NCBI RefSeq assembly: GCF_934636505.1
Contig: NZ_CAKUAL010000007.1
Coordinates: 1-50,254, forward strand
Reading direction: 5' to 3'
Origin: an uncultured Ellagibacter sp.
GTDB taxonomy: Bacteria > Actinomycetota > Coriobacteriia > Coriobacteriales > Eggerthellaceae
Length of the DNA stretch: 50,254 nucleotides
Part shown: positions 39,601 to 50,146 of the stretch, piece after piece
How positions within the stretch are numbered: the stretch's first letter is position 1
Layout: each line of letters starts with the position of its first letter
Translations under genes and position numbers: made by a program
The notes under the pieces: model-generated
What the model was told of the DNA's origin: nothing
Seen by the model: only the letters and a program-made list of their open reading frames with translations
The model's database searches: none

Positions 39601-40611
39601 CTACGATTCACCAAGCGCCGCGCTTGCTGCGCGCACGGCTTGGATAACCTTCGAATAATCCATTCGCGTCGGTCCGATGACGGCGACGACACCTTCCGCC
39701 TCTCCGCGCCCGTAGCGGCTCGCCACGACGGACACTCCCGAGAGGCCCTCGGTCTTGTTCTCCTTCCCGATCTGCACGGAGAGGTCCTCATCGGTGCTCG
39801 TCAGGTCGTCGAGGATATGCAGAAGCACCGTGTCATCCTCGAGCACCTGCACAAGTGGCAGCACCGCGTCGGTATGCGAGAACTCGGGCTGCGCGAGAAG
39901 CGCGCTCATACCGAGCTGGTGAGTGCGCCCCGTCTGCCCTTCCTGGATGCAGGAGAGCACCTCGTCGAGCACTGCGCGCACGAGCGGATCGGAGAAGGCG
40001 CGCTTCATGCCAAACGACAGGCCGCGTTCCACGTCGGAGAGCGATTTCCCGCAAAGTGCCTTGCTGAGCAGGACTTGGATGCGCGAAAGCTCGTCGCTGC
40101 CGACGGGGATGGTGAAGTCCATTTGGCGGTTGAAGACGTTGCCGTCTTCGGTCACGACAACACAGATAGCGCGAAACGCCGTAAGGCTCACGAGCGTGAT
40201 CTGCTTGATGCGCGTCTCAAGGACCGTCGGCGCGAGGACGATCGAGAGGCAATCGGTAAGCCTTGCAAGCGCGCTCGAGGTTTGCTCGAGGAGCGAATCG
40301 AGTTCCGAGGCGCTTTTGCGCAGGTCCTCGGCGACCGCTCGGTAGCGCTCCTCGTCAGGAAGCGAATCATTTGCCAGCAAATCGTCCACGAAGGTGCGAT
40401 ACCCGAAATCGGTCGGGATGCGACCCGCGGAAGTATGGGGCTGCGCGATATAGCCTTCGTCTTCGAGGATCGAAAGCTCGTTTCGGACGGTGGCAGGGCT
40501 CACGCCGAGCTTGTAGCGCTCGGTGAGTGTTCGAGACCCGACGGGCAAAGCGCGCGCCACGTATTCCTCGATGAGCGCCGCGAGAACGCGCTGCCTTCTA
40601 TCTGAGAGCAT
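39601..40611 (-). CDS. hrcA: Heat-inducible transcription repressor HrcA
   Basis: Repressor binding CIRCE elements of heat-shock genes. The 336-aa protein begins MLSDRRQRVLAALIEEYVA and carries the winged helix (SRTLTERYKLGVSPATVRNELSILEDEGYIAQPHTSAGRIPTD) followed by the GAF-like HrcA domain. ATG 40611 has AAAGGGG upstream. A CIRCE-like element overlaps its promoter, so it should autoregulate itself and dnaJ. dnaJ follows after 54 bp. Confidence 0.95.
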   Translation of the reverse strand: MLSDRRQRVLAALIEEYVARALPVGSRTLTERYKLGVSPATVRNELSILEDEGYIAQPHTSAGRIPTDFGYRTFVDDLLANDSLPDEERYRAVAEDLRKSASELDSLLEQTSSALARLTDCLSIVLAPTVLETRIKQITLVSLTAFRAICVVVTEDGNVFNRQMDFTIPVGSDELSRIQVLLSKALCGKSLSDVERGLSFGMKRAFSDPLVRAVLDEVLSCIQEGQTGRTHQLGMSALLAQPEFSHTDAVLPLVQVLEDDTVLLHILDDLTSTDEDLSVQIGKENKTEGLSGVSVVASRYGRGEAEGVVAVIGPTRMDYSKVIQAVRAASAALGES

Positions 40612-40654
40612 GACTTCACCCCTTTCATCTCGATGTCTGCCATGCCAAAGAGCC

Positions 40655-40684
40655 ATTCTAGCAGCCGATGCCTTCGAGTGCTAA
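40655..40684 (-). promoter_or_regulatory. hrcA promoter with imperfect CIRCE element
   Basis: CIRCE consensus is TTAGCACTC, nine bases, GAGTGCTAA. Plus-strand 40676-40684 matches the right arm perfectly, the spacer is exactly nine, and the left arm (CTAGCAGCC, 40658-40666) matches six of nine. A minus-strand -10 (TAGAAT, 40660-40655) and a -35-like TTAGCA (40684-40679), 18 bp apart, overlap it. Confidence 0.8.
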
Positions 40685-40746
40685 AGAATTTGGCAAGGTG
40701 CGCCATATCTTGATAGATGCATCACAGGACTCGTGTGCGCAGAGGC

Positions 40747-41856
40747 TTATGCGAGGTCGAAAAGCGCGCCGTAGAGCTCGTTTCCGAGAAGCCATCCCCG
40801 CTCGGTCGGGCGCAAGCGGCCCTCGCTCCAAGCTGCAAGGCCCTCCTCGACAAGCTCGCCGATTGTCTCGTCGAGGCGCGGGAGCATGAGCCTGGCCTCG
40901 GCAATCTTCTCCTCGGAGACGCCGCGCGTCATGCGCATGCCGAGCATAAGGTCCTCGGCGACCATCTGCGCGGCGTTCAAATCGTCAGTTACCGAACCGT
41001 CGGTCACGCGCATCCGCCGCTCGCTGTTCTGCGTCATGGTCGCCGCCGAAGTGCCGATTCCCAAATACGGCACGCCCGTCCAGTAGGCGATGTTGTGGCG
41101 GCATGCGAAGCCCGGCTTCGCGTAGCTTGCAACCTCGTATCGCTCGAAGCCCGCGGCGGTAAGAAGCGATTGCGCGATTTCCATCTGCTCAGCCTCAACG
41201 TCGTCGTCGGGCTCGGGCATCTCACCTGAGAGCATCATGCGGTCGAAAGGAGTATGCGGTTCGATGGTGAGCGGGTAGACGCTCACGTGAGAGACTCCGA
41301 GCTCGATAACGCGAGAGACGCTTTGCTCGAAGGATTCCGCGCTCTGCCCAGGGATTCCGCACATAAGATCGCAGCTCACGTTGGCGAATCGCTCATGTGC
41401 CGCCTCGATAGCGCGGCAGGCAGCCTGCGCGTCGTGGGCGCGCCCGATGGTTTCAAGCACCGTGTCATCGAAGCTCTGCACGCCAATGGAGAGCCTGTTC
41501 ACCCCAAGAGCCCAGATGTCGCGGACCATGTTCGGAGTGAGGCTTTCGGGGTTCGCCTCCATCGAGCATTCCACGTCGGGCTCGAGGCGCATCGACGTCG
41601 AGAGTGTGTAGAGCAGCATGGACAGCCGCGACATCCCGATATGGCTCGGGGTGCCCCCGCCCAGATACACCGACTCGACCGCTGCAAGCTCGCCTTCCTT
41701 CGACTTGCGGCGGATCGCAAGGCAGAGGTCTTCCACGTAGGAGTCGATGCGAGGGTCGTCCGCCGCAACGGCCAACGTGGTGAAATCGCAGTACGCGCAG
41801 CGCTTCACGCAGAAAGGCAGGTGCAGATAGAGAGCGCGGTAGGGATCGTGCGGCAT
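40747..41856 (-). CDS. hemW: HemW-like radical SAM heme chaperone
   Basis: A HemN-related radical SAM protein. The N-terminus LHLPFCVKRCAYCDF gives cluster Cys C16, C20 and C23; VYLGGGTPS, NRLSIGVQSFDD, and DLMCGIPGQ follow. It lacks the longer N-terminal extension of true coproporphyrinogen dehydrogenase HemN and has the CxxxCxxC without a fourth F-C extension, so HemW is the better call; HemW inserts heme into respiratory proteins. The ATG at 41856 shares one base with the dusB stop. 369 aa. Confidence 0.92.
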   Translation of the reverse strand: MPHDPYRALYLHLPFCVKRCAYCDFTTLAVAADDPRIDSYVEDLCLAIRRKSKEGELAAVESVYLGGGTPSHIGMSRLSMLLYTLSTSMRLEPDVECSMEANPESLTPNMVRDIWALGVNRLSIGVQSFDDTVLETIGRAHDAQAACRAIEAAHERFANVSCDLMCGIPGQSAESFEQSVSRVIELGVSHVSVYPLTIEPHTPFDRMMLSGEMPEPDDDVEAEQMEIAQSLLTAAGFERYEVASYAKPGFACRHNIAYWTGVPYLGIGTSAATMTQNSERRMRVTDGSVTDDLNAAQMVAEDLMLGMRMTRGVSEEKIAEARLMLPRLDETIGELVEEGLAAWSEGRLRPTERGWLLGNELYGALFDLA

Positions 41857-42878
41857 CAGTTGGCCTCCTTGTTCAGGGCAGCGCCCGAGGCAGGCTCGTG
41901 CGCGCTTTCGTGCGCTGCTGCGAAGGCGAGCAGCTCGTCGAACACCTTGTCGAAATCTTCCGGCGTGACGCAGGCGTTGATCTTCCCGCGCGCGGTCGCA
42001 GCTCCGGGAAGGCCCGCCATGTACCACATCGCGTGCTTGCGCATCCGAACGATGTTGCGCCCCTCCCGCTCGGCGAGCAGGTGGGCGTGGCGGCGCGCCA
42101 TGGCAAGACGCTCGGCAGTGTTGGGCCGCACGGGTTCTTCCTCGCCCGCGAGTGCAGCTTTCACCTGGGCGAATACCCAGGGGTTGCCTTCGGCCCCGCG
42201 TCCGATCATGATCGCGTCGCAGCTCGTCTTCTCGCGCAGGGCGACCGCATCGGTGCCGCAGCGCACGTCCCCGTTCCCCACGACGGGGATGGCGACGCCG
42301 CGCTTGACCTTCGCGATGACGTCCCAGTCGGCGCTCCCGCGGTAGAGCTGCTCGGAGAAGCGCCCGTGCACAGTGACGGCGCACGCCCCCGCGTCTTCCA
42401 TTCGGCGGGCGAACTCGGGGGCCGTCTCCTCCCCCATCTTAAAACCGCGGCGGAACTTCACCGTGACGGGATGTTTCACGGCGCCGCGCACCGCCGACAC
42501 GATGGATGCGGCGAGCGCAGGGTCGCACATGAGCGCCGAGCCGTCGCCTTTCGTCACGATTTTGCGCGCGGGGCAGCCCATGTTGATGTCGAGGTACGCG
42601 AGTGAGTCGCCCATCGTCTGCTCGATCCACGCGGCCTGCTCGGCCATGACGGCGGGCTCGTGCCCGAACAGCTGCACGGCCACGAGGTCCTCCCCCGGAG
42701 CGAGGCGCAGCAGGTGGCGCGTCTTCTCGTTTGCGAAAGAAAGGCCCTTCGCTGAAACCATCTCGGTATATGCAAGCGAGGCTCCCTGCTCGCGGCAAAG
42801 CGCGCGGAACGCCTCGTCGGTCACTCCCGCCATCGGCGCGAGGAGCAGCCGATGCTCGGCGAAGAAATCATGCATCAT
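41856..42878 (-). CDS. dusB: tRNA-dihydrouridine synthase DusB
   Basis: FMN-dependent reductase making dihydrouridine in tRNA D-loops. The 340-aa protein has LLLAPMAGVTDEAFR, the catalytic Cys in DINMGCPARKI, KGDGSALM, VTVKFRRG, and VHGRFSEQ. Position between lepA and hemW and the overall motifs favour DusB, though Dus subfamilies are hard to separate. Two consecutive ATG codons start the frame; no strong Shine-Dalgarno is visible. Coupled to hemW by a one-base overlap. Confidence 0.93.
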   Translation of the reverse strand: MMHDFFAEHRLLLAPMAGVTDEAFRALCREQGASLAYTEMVSAKGLSFANEKTRHLLRLAPGEDLVAVQLFGHEPAVMAEQAAWIEQTMGDSLAYLDINMGCPARKIVTKGDGSALMCDPALAASIVSAVRGAVKHPVTVKFRRGFKMGEETAPEFARRMEDAGACAVTVHGRFSEQLYRGSADWDVIAKVKRGVAIPVVGNGDVRCGTDAVALREKTSCDAIMIGRGAEGNPWVFAQVKAALAGEEEPVRPNTAERLAMARRHAHLLAEREGRNIVRMRKHAMWYMAGLPGAATARGKINACVTPEDFDKVFDELLAFAAAHESAHEPASGAALNKEAN

Positions 42879-42904
42879 GCGAATCTCTCAAAACGTCGTT
42901 GCTA

Positions 42905-43108
42905 TTAAGCGCTCGCAAGCGTGCCGAGCGTAAGGGCGCCCATGACGAAGAGCGCCACGACGAGAATCAAGGCGACAACTCCCACGATGAGGCATCCGGC
43001 TACGGGGAAAGCCCCCTTCGCATTCATGCGCTCGCGCTCGGCAGCCGCTTTCTTCTCGTCGAAGGGGTCGTCTAACCAGTTGTAGGATTCTTTATCTCTT
43101 CTCGACAT
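42905..43108 (-). CDS. Small single-pass membrane protein, unknown function
   Basis: A 67-residue protein with a charged cytoplasmic N-terminus (about 1-33, with WLDDPFDEKKAAAERER) and one strongly hydrophobic helix (about 34-62). It starts 2 bp after the lepA stop and ends 26 bp before dusB, so it is inside the operon. No catalytic motif or known family is recognised. Its close packing and amphipathic charge pattern support real coding. Confidence 0.75.
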   Translation of the reverse strand: MSRRDKESYNWLDDPFDEKKAAAERERMNAKGAFPVAGCLIVGVVALILVVALFVMGALTLGTLASA

Positions 43109-43110
43109 GG

Positions 43111-44913
<1,803 letters not shown>

Positions 44914-44955
44914 GACGATCGATAGGTCCTTATCTCTTGCAGTATTTGTGTTCAA

Positions 44956-44985
44956 TGTATACGTTTGCACCTGAAAATGGCGCAA
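44956..44985 (-). promoter_or_regulatory. lepA promoter
   Basis: Minus-strand TTGCGC (44985-44980), 18-bp spacer, TATACA (44961-44956). Predicted start near 44949, about 35 bases before the lepA ATG. Confidence 0.6.
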
Positions 44986-45285
44986 TTCACTAAAAACTAC
45001 GTGCAATTGGCGCAAGCGTTTGCTATTCTATCGCATTGCGTATCCAGCAAGCGTTCGCATGATGATATTCATCGGCGAATCCGCAGACACGGCTGCAACA
45101 GGGAAAGCGCTTGTGCTGGACGGCCGATTGGCCTGCGAGACAGAGAAATCCTGACTGTTTCCTATGCGAGACGCGCATCTTTGCGGTTTCTTCGTCTCGC
45201 GTGTCAATCTTGCCTTCCAACACTTTTCCAGCAACGTGTCGTGCTGCGTGCGCGGACTATCAGTTGTTTTAGGAAAGGAACGAAC
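44986..45285 (+). other. rpsT leader region with candidate promoter and structured RNA
   Basis: A stretch without a gene between divergent lepA and rpsT. A weak plus-strand promoter is TTGGCG (45007-45012), 16 bp, TATCGC (45029-45034); TATTCT (45024-45029) is an alternative -10. Hairpin A is TTCGC-at-GATGA / TCATC-g-GCGAA (45054-45079). Hairpin B, ATGCG/CGCAT (45164-45178), and hairpin C, GCGAGACG/CGTCTCGC (45166-45200), share bases and exclude each other. An open frame runs through upstream of rpsT but has no coding character. The leader would be about 240 bases. Confidence 0.45.
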
Positions 45286-45786
45286 ATGGCAAACATCAAG
45301 AGCCAGAAGAAGCGCAACATCACCAACGAGAAGGCGCATCAGCGCAACAAGGCTTGCAAGTCCGAGCTGAAGACCGCAGTTCGCCGCGTGCGCGAGGCTG
45401 TTGCCGCCGGCAACGGTGCCGAGGCTTACGCTGCCGCTCTCGCTGCGAGCCGCCTGCTCGACAAGGCTGCCTCCAAGGGCATCATCCACAAGAACCAGGC
45501 TGCTAACCGCAAGTCCGGCGTCATGCAGCTCGCCAACACCATCGTGACCGACGCCGATCGCGCCGCTTACGTGAAGCCGGAGCCGAAGAAGCAGGAGGCC
45601 ACGGGCAACAAGAAGGCTGCCAAGAAGGCCGAGCGCAAGGCCGCCCTCGCTGCCGCTTCCGCCGAGAAGGCCAAGCGTCGCGAGAAGCAGCTCAAGGAAG
45701 AAGCTGCTGCTAAGGCTCGCAAGGCCAAGGAAGCCGAAGAGGCCGCCAAGGCCGAGGCTGCTGAGGCCGAGGAAGCTGCCGAATAA
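45286..45786 (+). CDS. rpsT: 30S ribosomal protein S20 with long charged C-terminal extension
   Basis: 16S-binding protein. Residues 1-90 are standard S20 (MANIKSQKKRNITNEKAHQ, then KAASKGIIHKNQAANRKSG). A further 75 residues, about twice the normal length in total (166 aa), are Lys/Ala first and Glu/Ala later, likely one long helix (KKAAKKAERKAALAAASA, then EAEEAAKAEAAEAEEAAE). AGGAAAGGAA precedes ATG 45286; a longer in-frame reading from 44965 covers the leader and is rejected. A strong terminator follows. Confidence 0.96.
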   Translation: MANIKSQKKRNITNEKAHQRNKACKSELKTAVRRVREAVAAGNGAEAYAAALAASRLLDKAASKGIIHKNQAANRKSGVMQLANTIVTDADRAAYVKPEPKKQEATGNKKAAKKAERKAALAAASAEKAKRREKQLKEEAAAKARKAKEAEEAAKAEAAEAEEAAE

Positions 45787-45810
45787 GCAAATCGCTTAAC
45801 GTGACTTTCG

Positions 45811-45849
45811 AAGGACCCTGAGTTCGCAAGAATTCAGGGTCCTTTTTAT
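45811..45849 (+). terminator. rpsT terminator
   Basis: A 14-bp stem (AGGACCCTGAGTTC with one G-U pair) capped by a GCAA tetraloop and followed by TTTTATTT. It is a near-ideal intrinsic terminator for the plus strand; there is no T-run on the other side for the convergent holA. Confidence 0.95.
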
Positions 45850-45907
45850 TTGGGAATCGAGGTGATACGGGAGTCGAGTAGTTTGCCCTTGGTCGTGGAC
45901 GGCGGGA

Positions 45908-46918
45908 CTATCTTCCTTCGCAGACGGAAGTGACCCAGTCCATGAATGCTGCTTCAGGATCGGCGCCGCTTTTCATGGCGCGCTCGGCATCGCGCGCGGT
46001 GATGATCGCGCGGCGAAGCTCGTCTCGTGAGAATCGGCGCGCAAGGGTGCTGTGCCCCTTCACCTGCCATGCCTGCTTCGGGCGGGCCTTGGGGTTCGCA
46101 ATTTTCGCGTATTCAGTCAGCGCTGAAGCAAGCGCATTGGGGTTGCCCCGCTCTGCCAGGACTTTCGCGCACATGATTTCGCGCAGCCGGGTAGTACACA
46201 TCGCAATGAGCGCATGGGGCGAGGTCGACTCCATCTTCGCGCGATAGATGAGACACTTCTTAAGGTCGCGCGCAGCAAAGGCATCGACGAACTCCCAAGG
46301 AGTTGCCTCAGTCGTGCGGCTTACAAGCGAGCGCACCTCATGCTCGGAAACAGGGTCGTTCCCCCGATGCGCAAGGGCAATCTTCGCAATCTCACTGTCG
46401 AGATGCACCGTGTTCTCGCCTACTAGCTCGACCAGGGCATTTGCAGCCCCTTCGGTGAACGTCGTCCCGTGCGAGACGGCCATCGACCGAACGGTGTGGG
46501 GCAGCTCCTTCTTCTTCAGTGGGATGCACTCGATGACGGCGCTCTTCCCCACTGCAGCGACAGCCTTGTACAGGCGCGTGTTCTTCGCGAGCTTCTCTGC
46601 CTCAAGGGCAAGTACAGTTTGGTCACTTGGGGAATCGAGGTAGGCGACAATCTCTTCCGAATCTGCCTTCTTCAGCTTGTCGACATCGCGCACGTAGACC
46701 AGCCGCTTCTCGCTTGCGAAAGGCATGGTGTTGCAGGCCGATACGATATCGGCCCCCAGCGCCGTCTCGCCGTCGAAGGTGTCGGAGTTGAAAGAGAGAT
46801 CGCCGTATTGCGCGAGGCGCTCGCGGAGCCGCCTTAGCACGGTTGAGCGCTTGAGCGCGTCCTCCCCTACGATGAGATAGGCGGGAATGAGTGGTTTTTG
46901 CTTTGCTGTTTGCGTCAT
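45908..46918 (-). CDS. holA: DNA polymerase III subunit delta
   Basis: Clamp-loader subunit that opens the beta clamp. The 336-aa protein is divergent, as is usual for HolA: YLIVGEDALKRSTVLRRLRERL at the start, SEKRLVYVRDVDKL (about 68-82), and a C-terminal helical collar domain (AWQVKGHSTLARRFSRDELRRAI). Position directly after comEC (9 bp) is a conserved Gram-positive order that supports the call. No strong Shine-Dalgarno. It converges on rpsT. Confidence 0.93.
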   Translation of the reverse strand: MTQTAKQKPLIPAYLIVGEDALKRSTVLRRLRERLAQYGDLSFNSDTFDGETALGADIVSACNTMPFASEKRLVYVRDVDKLKKADSEEIVAYLDSPSDQTVLALEAEKLAKNTRLYKAVAAVGKSAVIECIPLKKKELPHTVRSMAVSHGTTFTEGAANALVELVGENTVHLDSEIAKIALAHRGNDPVSEHEVRSLVSRTTEATPWEFVDAFAARDLKKCLIYRAKMESTSPHALIAMCTTRLREIMCAKVLAERGNPNALASALTEYAKIANPKARPKQAWQVKGHSTLARRFSRDELRRAIITARDAERAMKSGADPEAAFMDWVTSVCEGR

Positions 46919-46927
46919 GCAGCCATT

Positions 46928-49291
46928 CTATCCCAGGGCGGTAACGCGGATGCTATCGTTTGAGAATTCGCATGAAACGTCTCCCATCTCATCGGTGCGG
47001 AAGACGTGCGACCCAACGTTGTCGAGAAGAGAAAGCGTCTGCGCAGCAGGATGCCCGTATCGATTGCCCTCCCCTACGCTGACGAGCGATACCTCGGGGC
47101 GAATTATGTTGACGACGCTCTCGGTGAGTGCCGCCTTCGAACCGTGGTGACCGACTTTGTAGATATCGATGTCCCCCAACGTTCCCTCATCGATCATCTC
47201 TTTCAGTTGTTCGGATTCGGCGTCGCCGCAGAACAATGCCGTCCACGTGCCCCCACTCGTCGCAAGAGAGGCTAGCAAGCAGAGGCTGTCGGCATTGCCT
47301 CCTTCGTCGTTGAACTTGTGCGGCCAGATCACCTTCAGGGAAAACTCCCCGCAGGTAACGGTATCCCCAACAGCAAGGGGCTTAACATTAGCACTCCCCA
47401 CGACCGACGACGCACTCTTGATGAGGCTTTCGCACGACTCGCAGTCGCACGTGACGGCATCGTGCGCCACGAGCACGCTATCGATTGCCACGACACCGTC
47501 AAGCGCCTGCAGCGACCCGCAGTGGTCATCGTCGGCGTGGCTTATGACCACTGCGTCTAGGTGGAAGACCCCCTGCCTCGCAAGTGCTTCCTTGAGGAGT
47601 GCGTCGTGGTTTCCCGTGTCGATGAGGATTGCCGACCCTTTGCTTCGCAAGAGGAACGCGTCCCCCTGCGCGACGTCGAGCATAACGATCTCGCTTGGCC
47701 TGAGAAGAGGAACAACGACAACGAACGCGATGGCGCACGCGCAGGCTGCTGACCCCATTGCGAAGATTGTCGAGCCCGTGAGCTGGGGCCATAAGAGCCA
47801 GAGCAGAAGCGGCCCCGCGATTGAGAGCGCAAGCCCCCACGACACGGAAAGCGATACCGGCACGCAAGCAAAGGGAATCTCCGCGAAGATCGTTATCGCT
47901 TGAGCAAGCAAGAAAGCAGCTCCGTTCGCGAAGGGTAGCGCGAGCGGCACAACGACGGGAGCTGCTAAGGAGGCAACGGAACCTACAAGGCTCACGGTGA
48001 GCGCAAGCGTGAAGAGCGGTGCGACGACAAGGTTCGCAACAGGGGAAACGAGCGGCAACTGCGAGAAGAGCGCCGCGGAAAACGGTGTCGTTCCCACCAT
48101 GGCGGCCAACGTGAGCGCTAGGGGCTCGGCTATCCGCCGCACGATGGAGACGGCTGACAGCCATGATGAGATGAGCGGCATGAGCGCGATGATCCCTAGC
48201 GTCGACATCGCTGAAAGGAAAAACGATATCGACACACTCGATTGCGGGGAGATGGCAATGATCACGACAATGCACGCGCCAAGCGCCGAGAGCGTCGCTC
48301 GACGTCGGCGTGCGAGGAACGACGTCATGCCGACGACAGCCATTGCCGCAGCTCGGAGTGCGGATATGGGCATTCCCGTCAGTACCAGATAAATCGAAAG
48401 CACAGCAAGCTGTATCGCAAGGGAGAACCTTCTCGGCGTTCGAACGACCTGAAGCACGGATGCGATCATCCCGCACATGATGGAGAGGTGGGCCCCGGAA
48501 ACTGCGACGAGATGGGCCACACCCACGGTCTTGCATGCTGCGTACAGATCGCTCTCTCGCAGCTGCTCCCGATATCCGCAGACGAGCGCCTGGCAGAGCG
48601 CACCAGCGTCCTCCTGTCCATCGAACAGCGCAATCGCCGATTTCCGCACGTTTGCGAGAATGCCCCCGACGGAGCGCGAATCGTCCAGTCGTTTAATCGT
48701 CCCGGGCGACGACACGGCATCGATGCCTTGAAGATAGAACCGCTCGGCAGAGGCCTCCCTCGGCTGAGAAAGCGCACACGTCGCGCTGAACGAGTCGCCG
48801 TAGAATATGCCGCTTTCCCCTTTTGGCAGGGTGACATTTACTGTATGCTCTTCCCCGCTCGATTGGGATCTGGCCACTGCGCGCACCGTGGCATTGAAAT
48901 CGCCTTGCCTCGCGTCTTCTGCGGCGGTGAAGCACCATTCCTGGACAGGAGAAACTATGGCCTGGTCAGACTTCGTTTCGTAGGCAAGCGTGGCAGAGAA
49001 GCCGAGCGCGAACCCGATTGCAAGCCCAAAAGCGAGAACGAAAAGCGTCGGTGGTGCGCCCCGCATGAGAGCGAAAACCGCAAGGGCAAAAACGACGCAT
49101 GCAGCGGCGATGAGAGGAACTAAAAACTCCCGCGCGCAGTGAAAGCCCAGGGTATAGCTTCCCGCGCAAGCGCCCCATAACGCAAGCGCAAGGTTCGTAA
49201 GCGGTGGCATCGAGGGACGCTTTGCGGAGCCTTGGGGGCATGACTCATCAAGGGCGTCGCTCGAATGCTGGCCGAGAACGCTCGCCCTCAT
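46928..49291 (-). CDS. comEC: DNA internalization channel ComEC/Rec2
   Basis: Membrane channel for uptake of single-stranded DNA. The start is uncertain: ATG 49291 (787 aa) is taken, with TTG or ATG alternatives at 49342 and 49210. Order of parts: two or three N-terminal helices, a soluble OB-like DUF4131 domain (about 100-200), the competence domain with VAHLVAVSGAHLSIM and ALRAAAMAVVGM in a multi-helix region, and a C-terminal metallo-beta-lactamase domain with DVAQGDAFLLR, DTGNH, ISHADDDHCG, and KVGHHGS. Natural competence is possible, but comEC is also kept in species never shown to transform. Confidence 0.93.
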   Translation of the reverse strand: MRASVLGQHSSDALDESCPQGSAKRPSMPPLTNLALALWGACAGSYTLGFHCAREFLVPLIAAACVVFALAVFALMRGAPPTLFVLAFGLAIGFALGFSATLAYETKSDQAIVSPVQEWCFTAAEDARQGDFNATVRAVARSQSSGEEHTVNVTLPKGESGIFYGDSFSATCALSQPREASAERFYLQGIDAVSSPGTIKRLDDSRSVGGILANVRKSAIALFDGQEDAGALCQALVCGYREQLRESDLYAACKTVGVAHLVAVSGAHLSIMCGMIASVLQVVRTPRRFSLAIQLAVLSIYLVLTGMPISALRAAAMAVVGMTSFLARRRRATLSALGACIVVIIAISPQSSVSISFFLSAMSTLGIIALMPLISSWLSAVSIVRRIAEPLALTLAAMVGTTPFSAALFSQLPLVSPVANLVVAPLFTLALTVSLVGSVASLAAPVVVPLALPFANGAAFLLAQAITIFAEIPFACVPVSLSVSWGLALSIAGPLLLWLLWPQLTGSTIFAMGSAACACAIAFVVVVPLLRPSEIVMLDVAQGDAFLLRSKGSAILIDTGNHDALLKEALARQGVFHLDAVVISHADDDHCGSLQALDGVVAIDSVLVAHDAVTCDCESCESLIKSASSVVGSANVKPLAVGDTVTCGEFSLKVIWPHKFNDEGGNADSLCLLASLATSGGTWTALFCGDAESEQLKEMIDEGTLGDIDIYKVGHHGSKAALTESVVNIIRPEVSLVSVGEGNRYGHPAAQTLSLLDNVGSHVFRTDEMGDVSCEFSNDSIRVTALG

Positions 49292-49334
49292 CGTGAGGCG
49301 GTGAGCAGCCTCCTTAACGAATCGCCACCTCTCG

Positions 49335-49994
49335 TTATCCAACGGTGATACACCCCTCGAGCTGGGTAAACTTCTTGTCCCCAATTCCCGAGACGCGTTT
49401 TAGGTCCTCGATGGTTTTGAAGGGGCCGTTCGCCTCGCGATCGGCGACGATCTTAGCGGCGGTCGACGCACCGATGCCGGGCAGCGTGTCGAGCGTTGCT
49501 GCATCGGCGGTGTTGATGTTGACCTTCCCCGCCGCCGTGCCAGGTGAAGCCGCGGTTGAGGGCGTGTCGTCCGAACCGCCCTCGGTTTGAATGGTGGGAA
49601 CGATGATCTGTTCACCGTCAGTCAAGACGCGCGCAAGGTTCACCGCGTCATGCCTCGCGTCTTCAGTAAATCCCCCAGCCGCTTGGATAGCGTCGTACAC
49701 CCGCGAACCCTCGGAAAGCTCGAACAACCCTGGGGCGGCAACCGCTCCTTCAACGTGTACGAATATCGTCTTCTCGACAACAGGCGCATCAGAGGACGCA
49801 TCTTCGATAGGTTCCGAAGTGCTTGTCTGCGCTTTCGAGATTGAGAACGCGCTACCAGGCAGCAGTGCATGGGCAAGCTGCGAGCCTGCAATACAGAGTA
49901 TCGCTACTGCTAGCGAAACAATCCCGATAACTACTGCAGGTTTCGGCTTGCGCTTGCTCGGCGCAGAAAAAGGTATTTTGTCGCGGCGCTTCAT
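49335..49994 (-). CDS. comEA: Competence protein ComEA (DNA receptor)
   Basis: Surface protein that binds double-stranded DNA and delivers it to ComEC. The 219-aa protein has a basic N-terminus, one membrane anchor (about 19-42), a Ser/Thr/Glu linker, an SLBB domain (about 76-135; HVEGAVAAPGLFELSEGSRV), a second linker, and the helix-hairpin-helix pair VNINTADAATLDTLPGIG with IEDLKRVSGIGDKKF. AAGGGGAG precedes ATG. A -10 (TATACT) lies 26 bp upstream. comEC follows. Confidence 0.95.
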   Translation of the reverse strand: MKRRDKIPFSAPSKRKPKPAVVIGIVSLAVAILCIAGSQLAHALLPGSAFSISKAQTSTSEPIEDASSDAPVVEKTIFVHVEGAVAAPGLFELSEGSRVYDAIQAAGGFTEDARHDAVNLARVLTDGEQIIVPTIQTEGGSDDTPSTAASPGTAAGKVNINTADAATLDTLPGIGASTAAKIVADREANGPFKTIEDLKRVSGIGDKKFTQLEGCITVG

Positions 49995-50019
49995 CGCTCC
50001 CCTTTCGATTGAGTAAGGG

Positions 50020-50025
50020 AGTATA
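50020..50025 (-). promoter_or_regulatory. Candidate -10 element of comEA
   Basis: TATACT on the minus strand, 26 bp before the comEA ATG, gives a leader of about 19 bases. No good -35 was found at 16-18 bp, so activation by another factor is possible. Confidence 0.4.
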
Positions 50026-50146
50026 GCGATGAAGCCTGGCGATTACCTGCCCAAATGCTTCCCGAATCGCGTTACCTTATCCGCGCATTTTAGGCAGGAA
50101 TGCAACGCCAAAGAAGCAAAACCTCTGCTGAAACTCGCTCGAAATG

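Noticed and set aside
38380..40605. A 741-codon plus-strand frame opposite dnaJ and hrcA
   Set aside because: It spans two well-supported minus-strand genes and the gap between them; an antisense shadow with His/Arg/Ala-skewed composition.
44965..45285. N-terminal extension of S20 through the leader
   Set aside because: The S20 core starts at 45286 with a strong Shine-Dalgarno; upstream translation has Arg/Ser/Cys-rich non-coding character.
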